Assembly (NCBI GenBank): GCA_009829735.1
Contig: CM020620.1
Location: forward strand, 20,372,020 to 20,436,019
Length of the DNA: 64,000 nucleotides
Source of the DNA: Pyropia yezoensis
Lineage: Eukaryota > Rhodophyta > Bangiophyceae > Bangiales > Bangiaceae
Reading direction: 5' to 3'
Shown: in pieces, positions 19,274 through 29,059 of the stretch
Position numbering within the stretch: the first letter of the stretch is position 1
Layout of the letters: the number at the start of each line of letters is the position of its first letter
Program-made: the position numbers and the translations under genes
Notes under the pieces: generated by a model
What the model was told of the DNA's origin: nothing
What the model saw: the letters and a program-made list of their open reading frames with translations, nothing else
Databases searched by the model: none

Positions 19274-20832
19274 CGCGGAGCAGTGCATCGGGCCCCAGCC
19301 TGCTCTTGTGATTGCCGGCCGACGGCGGCGCAGGGCGCGGCAGGACATTTCGATCCGCGTCAAAAAGCAGATCGTGCGTCTACGCGATGCCAACGTGTCG
19401 TGGCCTGTGGTTCTCCGCCAGCTCCCTATCCCTGTGACGAGGCGTAATAATCAACAGATCATGTCGGATGCCGCCATCTACAGGGATAAGCCAGACGATG
19501 CGCGCACGCTGGATCGCAGCAACCGTCGGATGGGCAAGTGGCCAGGGCTGGACGCCCTTGTGTACGCGTGGTACCTGGCAACTTATGCCCTGGGCCATCG
19601 CAGAATACCCATCACCACCGCTCTGCTCCAGGCGGAGCGGCCAATGTGCTTCCGCGGGGCGGAAAACGAATGCCCCCTTCCCTACTTCAACCAGAAAAAG
19701 GCGTGGATGGATCGACATGTCTACGCGAGAAGGTGAAGCACGGTCATCCTTCCGGCCGTTCGGGAGCACCATCGTGGCGCGAAATGTGCGTTGATTATGG
19801 ACAACTCATCCACACACGATGTCACCCTACGAGCTGACGGCGTGGAGATTCTCTTTCTCCCGCCGAACGTTACGGCTATTCATCAGCCAACAGACGCTGG
19901 GGTAATCGCGGCGCTCAAGAGACGCTACAAGCGACGCCTTTTGGGCGTCTTGGTGACATGGCTCCCGCTCCCCTCGAGGCTGCAGCCCCTTCCCGCTCCC
20001 CCTGATCTCTCAAGGACCCCCGCCCCCGCCGCTTCCCCACGCCCGCCAACCCCGTTGGGAGCTGCCACCCCCACCTCCACGAGCGGGGCAGCTGGCACAC
20101 TTTCCCCTCCCTCGGCCACCCCTTCACCCGGCCACCCCTCGCCCGCGCCGGCTGCGTCGACTTCTGCCCCGCCGGGAATCTCCCCCCGCACACCCTCGAC
20201 TGCACCGCTCGTTGCCGCGTCGCCCGCTCCTCCACCGGCGATGTCCGGTTTTCGACCTGAAAACGAGGCGCTTTGGGTGGCTCCCGCCACAGACGTTCTG
20301 CAGGAGTACGGCACGGCGCGGCTCGCGGCGCTCGAGGCCCTCGACGACGAGGCCGACGTCGCGGCTGAGGACGCTTTGCTGGCCGCCGTGCTTGCCCCGC
20401 CGGAGAACGTGCTGAGCCCGCGTCGGAACTGTGGTCTCGCTGGCCGAGGCCGCGCCCATCTCATGGACGCCTCGACCATTATTTTTGAGGAGTGGGAGAA
20501 GATGACGAGAGAGGCCATTGTGCATTGCTGGGTGGAAGTCCTCTGTTTTACCTGTGTCTATGAATGCCTCACTGGTGTCTGACCACGCGGAGTATCGCCA
20601 GGGGCTTGCCAGCGAGGCGAAGGATGTTCAGGAAGTGCTCACACTCTTGGAGGGGACGTCTCTTGGTCGGGAGGTGGTGGGGGGGGAGAGCGAGCACGAC
20701 GCACAAGAGGGTCTGCGACTGTGGCTGGCCGCAGAGGATGAGGAGGACGCCATTGTGGACACGGCTGACTTGATTATTATTCCACCCAGTGACGCCTCAG
20801 CGGAGGACGAGGAACCTGGGGAGGAAGAATAA
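19274..20832 (+). mobile_element. pogo/Tigger-type DNA transposon, internally deleted
   Basis: The block contains a CENP-B/Tc5-like DNA-binding region and the end of a DDE_1 transposase domain in the expected order but without the middle. Terminal inverted repeats were not found by eye, so the limits given are those of the coding remains only. The element sits in an accessory stretch between the AT-rich island and the cassette array. Confidence 0.7.
19308..20832 (+). pseudogene. pogo/Tigger transposase remnant
   Basis: Part 1 (19308-19736) starts with a basic segment and VKKQIVRLRDANVSW (a psq-like helix-turn-helix). KWPGLDALVYAWYLAT... RRIPITTALLQAE follows, the CENP-B/Tc5 HTH. Part 2 (from about 19743) is ILPAVREHHRGAKCALIMDN, then SSTHDV and FLPPNVTAIHQPTDAGVIAALKRRYKRRLL: the second catalytic Asp region of DDE_1 (xMDNxxxH ... 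LPPNxTxxxQPxDxGVI). The roughly 120-150 residues expected between them, including the first catalytic Asp, are absent. Part 2 then carries an inserted Pro/Ser/Thr/Ala-rich tract of about 90 residues before FEEWEKMTREAIVHCW. A frame change near 20528 moves the last piece (WKSSVLPVSMNAS... acidic tail to 20832) into another frame. It cannot encode an active enzyme. Confidence 0.75.
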
Positions 20833-21780
20833 ACCAGGCCTTGCGCATTGATGAGCTCCTGTTGTATTTTTATTGACTGGTTAGCCATGCCAGCGGCCGC
20901 TCTTACCGCTGCAGTGCGATGGAGACAAACGTGGGTACGGCGGGGCACCGCTACAACTAGCCGGGATATAAGGGTGCACGAGCACATGGGGCAGCACCGC
21001 GAGAGGGTGCGGAAGGACGCCCCCTACACAGCATGAAGAGGCACTGTCACGCCCACACTCGCTTTCGTGATCACCGCCGCCGCCTCTGCTGTGGCTGATG
21101 GCATGCATGCCCAGGGAGGCGGCAATCACGCTGTGGTGGGGGAGCGTCGGTAGCATCTCAGGACAGAGAGCCAGTAAAACGAGGTCTGGCGACAGAGGGG
21201 CGGGGCAGGCCTCGTTGCACGCGCGTGGCTTCGTTCATGTCCACCCCAGCCTCCCCTGCCGTTCTCCCCAACCACGGCACCGCCGCAGTTGGGGCCCCTT
21301 ACCATCAGGGTGCAGGCCGCGATAGATCGTCGATGGCTGTAGTGGGGGAGAGTGTTCGACGTTGCCCCGGACCTGTGGCGTGGGTGGGCGGCGGGAATAA
21401 TGAGATCTGTGCCCCCCCCGTACCAGCGCACAAAGTAGGCACGTAGAGAAGCGCGGGGGGCTGGGTGCACGAACCCCGTTCGCAGCCCCACGCGAACTCC
21501 ATCTACTCGCGCGCGGGCTTCCCCACCAGCGTCAGAAGAATCCTATGTAAGAGAGCAAGAGTCGTTTTGAGGGTAATAGAGAAGGGGGTAGGGGGCGCGC
21601 CACGCGAACAACAGATCCCCCCAGGTGACGGGCGCTGCCGACCGCGTTATGCCTCGAAGTCGTAGGTTGAAGATGCATGGCAACATGGCGACAGGGCGGG
21701 GACGGCTGGTGACATCGGCGCGCGTCTCCCCGCCCAATGACCGCGGACTGCCCGCATTGGGAGCGTCAACCGGGCCAACA
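20833..21780. other. Stretch without a supported gene
   Basis: An AATAAA-like 'gaataaacc' lies directly after the transposase remnant (20828). The rest shows short overlapping frames only. Confidence 0.45.
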
Positions 21781-21784
21781 CGCT

Positions 21785-23055
21785 CTCAAAGTTGCAGCTT
21801 ACAAACACACTAAGGGCTGCGGGGGGGGAGGGGCCCTGGGTCAGCTTACAGACGGCGCACTGCCCGGAAGAAGGACGCAACCGCCCCACGCTGGCACCAC
21901 CACGGAGGTCGTTTCGGCCTCGATGCGGTACAGCGACAGTGCATTGCAGGGTGGTGACGGTGGGGGGACAGGTGGCGAGCTCAAAGTCGCAGTGTGGAAG
22001 TGCACTGAGTGCTGCAGGGGGGGGGGCGGGGGGCGTCGTGCCCCCCGCCCACCCTCGAAAAAACAGCCACGGCTGCCCGCGCTGGCACCGCCGCCATGCC
22101 AAGGTCCGTCCCGAAGTAGAATTGTGCACGTGCGTTGGACGACTGGAAAGGGCGGACGACGGCGGCAATCCCTGTGGAGAGCAATCAACAAAGCCCAGTG
22201 CTGACGCGCACACATTGATGTACACCAGACGCTGAGCATCGATGATCTGTAAAAGCAAAAAAAAAGGGGGTAGTGGTTGATAGTGAGCGGGGGGGGGGGG
22301 CACACCACAGGAGCCATAATGGACACGAGCGATTCCACCACCCTGGCCACCTCCGCCACCAGCTAGGGTCAGAAGCGCGTTAAAAAAGCAGTTTGAAAGG
22401 GGCCGGTACGCGATGACGCGCGTCCGTGAGAGGGCACACCCCGCGCACAAAGTTGCTCGACGCTACATGACTCTTAAAGTTGTAGTTAAAAATGACGGAG
22501 AAGTTGGCCAAGGGGGGGGGAGGGCGTAGCATACCTCGTGGACATGTACTGACGATGGTGGCCCCCGCCACGGCCGCCCCCCCCGCCAGAATGGCCGTCG
22601 GCGGGCGCCAGGATGGGCGGGGCGACGGCAGCATTCCCTGCGAGGAACAGGGAATGACGCCCAGTGCTGACGCCCACGCATTGATGCAGACCAGCGTCGG
22701 TGATGTGTAGAAGCAAAAAACAAAAAGGGTAGTCGTTGATACAGAGGGGGGGGGGGCGGGACCCATCACAGGAGCAATAATCAACATGAGATATTCCACC
22801 ACCCTGGCCACCTCCGCAACCAGCTCGGGTCAGAAGCGCACTAAAAAAGCAGTTTGAAAGGGGCCGTTACGCGATGACGCGCGTCCGTGAGAGGGCACAC
22901 CCCGCGCACAAAGTCGCTCGACGCTACACGACTTTCAGAGCTGCACTTAAATACGTAGAAGTTGGCGGGAGGTGGGGGGGGGGGGGGTAGCATACCTCGT
23001 GGACATGGACCGACAAAGGCGGCCGCCACCGTCGCCGTCTTGCTGATCAGCATCG
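21785..23055 (-). repeat. Tandem array of ~460-base cassettes resembling repeated exons
   Basis: Positions 22380-22480 and 22841-22940 are nearly identical (offset 461). The similarity continues through 'gtagcatacctcgtggacatg' (22527 and 22987), 'agcaaaaaa' tracts (22253 and 22710) and the 'cattgatg' blocks (22213 and 22679). A more diverged copy extends left to about 21980. A shorter 'ctcaaagttgcagc' / 'ctcaaagtcgcag' pair lies at 21785 and 21981. Read on the minus strand, each cassette has intron-like borders (TTTTACAG acceptor; GAG/GTATGC donor) and short conserved coding-like pieces: QRLVYINVCASALGFV / TLVCINAWASALGVI and GAAVAGATIVSTCPRG / TATVAAAFVGPCPRG. No whole gene could be assembled and stops occur in most frames. 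Confidence 0.65.
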
Positions 23056-24875
23056 CCGCCGGCCCGGCGTCAGGCGTCAGGCCCGGGGAACCGTGCGCGT
23101 GGTGCGGGCGGCCGACCGGAGGCGTGGGCTCTTGGTGAGCGGAAGGGGGCGGGGGAGGATGGGAAGGGTGTGGTTGTGCGCGGCGGGGGGCGGGGGGGGC
23201 GCGGGGGTGGGGGGGGCGCAGCGCCCCGCTGCAAGCGACCAACGTGGACGCGCAGTCCGGGCTGCGTTGGACCGCACCCGCTGCCTCCCGCTCTTGGCCG
23301 TGCTTTCGTCACTCGGCAGAGACAAACCGCAGACTCTCCGAGTGCTGACCTGGTGGGTTGTAAATGTAAGAGTGCTTCCCCCCTCTAGACCCGAAATTCT
23401 GTTTTCTTGAGGACTTAATCCCTCGCTGGCTCGCTCCTGAGTGATGGATCGTGGCCAGCTGTCGATCACCAGACCGGCGATTGTCTCCAACCGCTCGCCT
23501 TCTCCCCACAGCTCCGCTCTTTGGCGGCAATCTCGGCCACCACGTCTCAGCGCACGATCGCCAAAAAAGGGTGTCTAGTAGTGGAGAAAGACTGTATCCC
23601 ACATCTCCTAGATCTTCTTTGGGGTCCTCCCGAAGCAAGTCTTGTGAAATCTGGGTTGCAAGATTGTTTGCCTTGGACTTGAACCGAAGACACGCGGGCC
23701 GGCAGCTCACTATCACAGGACAAGAGCGGAGAAGCACATACGGAGTAAATTATTACTTAAGCACAGTCACAGGGATGGTAGTGACGACACTTATGCAGGA
23801 GGTCGACCGCACTGCGCGTGGGGACCGTGACAGAGACAGAGTGAGGGCGGGTGCACGGACAGTGAGTGCTGCGAGCGTCGATGGCGGGTGAGCGGGATGG
23901 AGGAGAGACTGGTCACGGAGACTGAGGCGCCGTGTGGGTGTGCCTCTACGGGCCTTATAGGGGCGCGTCGGCGCGCGCGCGCATGCAAACTGGGTCCCTC
24001 AATGGCGACCGAGAGTGATGACGCATGCGCTCGGAGCCACACGCTTCAGACGTGGGCTGGAAGGGACGTGTGCGCTTACACGTCGATCCTTGCCGGCCGA
24101 GCTCATAACCGCCACGTTTTGCGCGAGCCGTGACGGAGCCGGCGCTGGAGGGCCTAGATGTGGCCTGCCTCCAGACTGCAGACTCCCCACGGGTTCCAGA
24201 ATCTTCGACATCGAGGTTTAAACCTGGATATGGTTTAAACTAGGATATCAAGGTTCGAAAACTTCGATATCGAGGGTTTCTATTTTTGTAGGGGGAACTG
24301 ATGCAGCCACCACCGCGGTGGCAGCCACCACCGCGGCCACGGCAGGCGGGCGTCCCCCCCCCCTGTCGTCAGTGAGTGCCGACTGGCCCGCGAGTGAGTG
24401 CCGACTGGTCCGCGGGTGAGTGCCATTGGGACACGGTTGGGGGTGGAGAGCGCGGGGGGGTGGGGGCGCTCAGCCGGAGGCGGACATGTTGTCGACTGAG
24501 CCCGACGTCAACCCCTACTTTACCCCGAGTATTGGTGGTGGTCGCCTCGGAGCGCGCCCGTGCCGACGCGGCCGACGCGGCCGCCGCGGCCGCAGCGGCC
24601 GCGCGCCGGGCGCGGATGGCCGCGCGGGCGGTGGCAGGCGCGCGGGTACCCGTGGTGCCCCCAGTGGTAGGCGGAGTGGGCGCCGCAGCATCTGCGGTGG
24701 TGGCTGCAACTGTTCCCTCCCCTCTCCCCCGCCCTTCAGGCTGTGTGCAGCGTACGGATGGAGAGGAAGGGAAGGGGATGTAGGGGAGAGCGGGGCTTTG
24801 TCAAAGTGTTTTTCCCTCGTAGCTCCCTTCGCATACACCACCCTCGGCACCCACTTCCCCTTAGTATCCGACCCC
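23056..24875. other. Stretch without a confident gene
   Basis: 23300-24290 has lower GC content and no domain. Palindromic steps cluster at 24215-24275 ('gtttaaac' twice, 'gatatcga'). At 24530-24740 a minus-strand frame is strongly Ala-rich and helical and could be an exon; it lies just downstream of the GRDP-like gene. Confidence 0.4.
24300..24424. repeat. Two short direct-repeat pairs
   Basis: 'gcagccaccaccgcgg' occurs twice in tandem at 24304-24338; the first copy together with the start of the next forms a 'ccaccaccgcggtgg' palindrome. 'gagtgccgactgg(c/t)ccgcg' occurs twice at about 24374-24415. Possible regulatory or replication-slippage repeats. Confidence 0.7.
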
Positions 24876-26762
24876 CTAACACCCTCCCCCACAACCCCCC
24901 CCCCCGCACCCCCCCCCACACCCCCCCCCGCCCCCGTCGCAGGCCCCCCACACCCCTCCCCCCCCCGCACCCCCGCCCACCCCCCACCCCCCACACGCCG
25001 TCCCCGCAGACGAGGCGCTCATGTACACGGCTCCCGCGCCGGCGGAGCCACGGGCCGTTTCGGGGTCAACGAAGGCGGGGGTGGCAGCCACCTCCAGCGG
25101 GTCCCCCGCCGAGAGAACGTAGCCCCGCGCATAGAGGCCAGGCCACCCGCCGCCGGGAACGGCGGCGGGGCCAATACGGCGGCGCCACGCGGCGGCGGTC
25201 GCCACCCCGAGCGACCGCTCCCACGCGCGCCGCGCGACGAGGCCGGTGGGGGGGCGCTTGGCCACCAGCCCGTCCATGGCAACCACAGCGGCGGTGGCCT
25301 CGGCGACTACCTCTTCACGCAGGGCCACTTTGGCCTTTACCGACGCTCTCTCGATCGCCCCCGCCGGCCAGAAGCCGCCGCGGACGCCCGACGCGTAGGC
25401 AGAGGCGGCAATGACGTCGACCGCAGACGGCTTGGATGCCCCCTTGGCCGCGGTCGAAGCAGGGTCGCAGGGCACCACCAGCGACGGGGGTGGCTCGTAC
25501 GGGTGCTCGGGGTAGGTGGCCGCCCACAGCGCGGTGGTGGCGGCGCGCCCACTGGCGAGCCGCCCCCTCACGCTGACGTCATCGTCGGCCACGTGTGGGT
25601 ACACGCGGCCGATCGCCGCCGTGGTGTCCGCCTCGTACGCGGCTGTGGCCATCAAGTGGGCGTGCCAGACCAGGTCCATGTCCGTGGTAGGAACGAGAAA
25701 CGTGTTCGCCCCGGCGGGCGTCGAGGCGAGCCCCAAAAACCGCACGTACCGCGCCACGGCGGCGCGTACCACCGCCGGGTCGTCCCAGCCGGAAGCGCCC
25801 AGGCGGCGAGTAAAGACCCGCTGCGACGCTGCCGCCGCCCGGAGCGCCGCCACCCGCGGCCGTGGCTCCCACCGGTCCCGCACAGTGGCGGCTCTGGGCA
25901 ACCCGTTGCCAACGCCCGAACTCCCCAGCACCCCACTGACGGTGGCGGTGCCCTCCACGGGGGGCCAAAGGTAGCCGGGGAGAAAGTAGAGGTGCTGGCG
26001 CCGCAGCAGCCGCCGGTGGTGGAGAAAGGAGAGGGACTCACCCAGGCGACCGGGCAGCAGCGGCGACGGCTTCTCTGCCGCCTGCGCAGCGGTGGCAAAC
26101 AGGACCCACTGCAAGCGCGCCACGACGGCGGCCGACTCGGTCGCGTTGCCCGCCCATACGTGCGCCACCGCGTCGGCAGATGCTGGCGCGGCAGTAGTGG
26201 TGGCGGCCGCGGCGGCAGCAGCAGCAGCATCCTTCCCCGTGGCCTCCTCCCCCACGGGCAGGGGGGTCCCAAAAGTGGCCACGCAGTCGGCGGCGTACGC
26301 CACCGTGTCGAGCCGCGCGAGTGCCCACACAAACGCCACGTCCAGTGGCGGGACTGGCGGCACGGTGGCCACCCCCCCCACGGCGGGAGGCCGCAGCGCC
26401 GTCCACGGGGCAACCTCCTCTGGCGCCAGCGGCCGCATCGCTGCCTTCGCCGCCTCTGCGGCGGTGACGAGCGTCGTGTCGGCGGCGGCCGTGGCGGCCG
26501 CCACCAGCGCGTGGGCGGCCTCCCGGGGCGCGCCGGTCAGGGTGATAACGCCCGTGGCGTCCAGGTGCGCCGCGTACATGGGCAGGAAGATGTGCTCGTA
26601 CCGCAGCAGGGCAGCGTTCAGCGCGGGGCCCGCCCACAGGGGCGTTGCCGTAGAGTCCACCCGGTGGAGGAGGGTGCGGAGGGCGACCGCAGCTGCGGGG
26701 AGGCCCCCCGCCCAGGGGGGGAGGGACTCGTCGCCCACAGGGGGGGGTGCCTCGACCGTCAT
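24876..26762 (-). CDS. Glycine-rich domain-containing protein-like (GRDP/DUF1399 family)
   Basis: A 628-residue protein from the ATG read from 26762 (MTVEAPPPVGDES...). The frame is open upstream, but there it is Arg/Pro-rich. The first repeat holds VDSTATPLWAGPAL... RYEHIFLPMY (residues ~35-65) and PPLDVAFVWALARLDTVAYAADC (~135-157). The second repeat holds VARYVRFLGL... TTDMDLVWHAHLMATAAYEADTTAAIGRVYPH (~340-390), with the WHxH motif at residues 366-369 that is characteristic of this family ('DLVWHxHM'). The C-terminus is a Gly/Cys-rich tail, after a region typical of plant GRDPs. The plant proteins are linked to osmotic stress and development; their biochemical function is not known. A second, divergent member lies at 42968-46210. 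Confidence 0.75.
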   Translation of the reverse strand: MTVEAPPPVGDESLPPWAGGLPAAAVALRTLLHRVDSTATPLWAGPALNAALLRYEHIFLPMYAAHLDATGVITLTGAPREAAHALVAAATAAADTTLVTAAEAAKAAMRPLAPEEVAPWTALRPPAVGGVATVPPVPPLDVAFVWALARLDTVAYAADCVATFGTPLPVGEEATGKDAAAAAAAAATTTAAPASADAVAHVWAGNATESAAVVARLQWVLFATAAQAAEKPSPLLPGRLGESLSFLHHRRLLRRQHLYFLPGYLWPPVEGTATVSGVLGSSGVGNGLPRAATVRDRWEPRPRVAALRAAAASQRVFTRRLGASGWDDPAVVRAAVARYVRFLGLASTPAGANTFLVPTTDMDLVWHAHLMATAAYEADTTAAIGRVYPHVADDDVSVRGRLASGRAATTALWAATYPEHPYEPPPSLVVPCDPASTAAKGASKPSAVDVIAASAYASGVRGGFWPAGAIERASVKAKVALREEVVAEATAAVVAMDGLVAKRPPTGLVARRAWERSLGVATAAAWRRRIGPAAVPGGGWPGLYARGYVLSAGDPLEVAATPAFVDPETARGSAGAGAVYMSASSAGTACGGWGVGGGAGGGGVWGACDGGGGGCGGGCGGGGCGGGC

Positions 26763-29059
26763 GCTGGTGGGGCTACCCGACGGGGCTGGCAAGGGGGGGC
26801 GGGCCGGTTGCAAGGGGAGGTTGCGTACCACAGCAGCAAGGCGAGCGACCCAAACAAGGTGAGCGCACCGGCGGAACCAAGATGGGCGAGGGCACTGGGG
26901 GCAACAAAAAAATACGGGCAGGGTCCGGCAGCAACGCTGGGCGCGCACGGGGACGGGCCAGGCAGCGAGAGGGTCAAGTCGCGCGGCAAGGCGCACCCGG
27001 CGGCGTGTCTCCCCTTGAAATGCCCCCCACCCCAGCGTCACGCGAGGTTGCCTGGCGCCCGCCACTCGGCTCGCAAACGGTAGCGGCCGTGCATGCGGAC
27101 CCTCACGCGGCGAGGCCAGTGAGAGGCCGGGCGACGACAGCGCGCACGGCACGGCGACGCGAGGGGTGGGGGCAGAGCGACGGCGGGAGCGCGCCAGTCC
27201 ACTGCGCCCTCAGTGGTGGAGGCGCATCGAAGAGGGAGAAGAAACATTTGGGGGGGGTGCGGGTCAAAGGGGTTGTCGACAGCCATCGGCGGTCTGCGGT
27301 ACACCACATACGCCGCGGCACCCACCGGTCTCGCCAGTGAGAGCCACGGCCTCCCCCTGCGCGACAGGTTTTGGACCTCCCTGGAGATTTGTGCTGTAGT
27401 ACGATCACAGTTTTTGAACGTCCCCGGTGCCTGCGTGTACCTTGTCACCGGCCGTTTCGTGTGCGCGTACAGTTTCTGGCGGGCCCACAGAAGTCTGGGC
27501 AGTGTGGCTGTTTTTCCAATCCGCTGGACCGCCACGAGCGGATTGGCCCGCCTTGCACGACAGTGACGAGGCCGCATCGGCAGGGCGAGAAAGGTGTCAC
27601 TTACCGAGGGGAGTGGCGGAGACGAGCCCCTGCCGCGGCTGGGAGGGCGTCCTCATGACGGCGGATCCCCATATGTGCCGCATGAAGACCAGAGGGAGGT
27701 CTGCAAGAGCGGACAGGGCCATCGCCCTGTGCAGTCAGGTGGATGTAGTTGTAGGAGGGGCGAGCTCGGCAGGCTGGCTTGGCGTGAATGGCTGGCTGGG
27801 TCGGCGCGGCGGGTACATAGCACGCCGGCCACTTCCCTCCCCAAGCAGCGTGTGCGTCACTTTGGGCGTCAACTATCATCCTCCGCAGATGCGTGTCGTG
27901 TTGGTCCTCAATGTTGGTCGCCACGCGGGCCGCCTTGCGCCTTCATTGCCTTCATTGCAGGTCCACAGGGATGCACGAGGTGACTTCCTCGCCGACGTGT
28001 CCTCGCTATTGAAAACCTCTGGCCTGTAGGGCCTGTCGGCGGAGGCAGTGACAGCGGGGCCTCTCACCGGGCCACTCCGTGGAGGTGGTGAGGAGAGTAG
28101 GGGGGGGGGGGCTGAGGGAGGTAGACTGCGGTGGACGGGAGGAAACAGTGGACGAGGCCGATGCCGGAATCCATAGTGGGTGGAATGCAGGAGAGGGTGC
28201 TGCGGCCCGAGGCCCCATCCTTGGCCCGATCCTGCGACAGAGGCTCTGTGCAGTGCTGAGCCGCGGTTTGGTCTTGTCTGAGTGACACTCTACGGTCGCT
28301 GGGCATCGTCACGCCAGAGCATGTCCAAGCATGCGCTTTTCGTTGCTGCCTGCGTCGGAACCTCGCGGGTTGCGCTCCCGCCACAATGCATGCGTTCTGG
28401 AAGCCTTCCAGATCTGTCACCTCACTTCTTTCTTGGCACAAAAGCACGCTGCATCATGGACTGTGCCCCTGTGCACATGGGGGAACACGGAAAGGATCAC
28501 ATGTGCATTCTGAGAGGCGTACAGGGATGCTGAGGTACAGCTTGGACCATACCAGTGCTCAGTGCTCACAATCCCTCAGTGTGGAAGGGGCGTTCCCCAA
28601 AGACACTTGCTTTTCCCATCAACAGAAGACCGAGAAGACGCTCTCTTCGGCTACACACCAGATAAACACACCGCTTGTGTGTGCAAACGTAATGAAGGTT
28701 GCGAGAGCCACTGTAGTGCTTCGTTTTTTATGTACGACGTTGGTGGCGATGGGACCTCCGGGCAGCCGGAGGTGTCGCGGGTACCACGAATGGCGTACGG
28801 TCGAGGCCACTACATGGTCATTGTGGGCCTTTTGCCTAGAAAAAGCACATGCGCGTGGAGCACATACTGTGGTAAGAACAGAGGTGTGCAGCATGTAGCA
28901 GAAGGATGCGGAGCTACCATGCTAAGAGCACACTGTCTGCGTCTGGGATGGACCTAGGGCAGCGCACCCATACGAGAAAAATATATGCCTGATATTGGGA
29001 AATTATGCCCGTAACTCGGTGTCGCTCCGCAGGCAGCCATCCCCGCAGACCGACGCACG
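26763..29059. other. Intergenic stretch, no gene supported
   Basis: A minus-strand frame at 27038-27577 has a natural-looking middle (SREVQNLSRRGRPWLSLARPVGAAAYVVYRR) and might be a 5' exon or a small gene, but no domain is seen. From 27600 to 28960 composition is moderate and only short frames occur. Confidence 0.4.

Noticed and set aside
23640-23720. Possible tRNA on the minus strand around a GGTTCAAGTCC motif
   Set aside because: The T-stem has mismatches and no anticodon or acceptor stem can be drawn.
24420-27083. An 887-codon plus-strand open frame
   Set aside because: It lies antisense to the GRDP-like gene, is Gly/Arg/His-rich with no domain, and is explained by GC-rich codons on the other strand.
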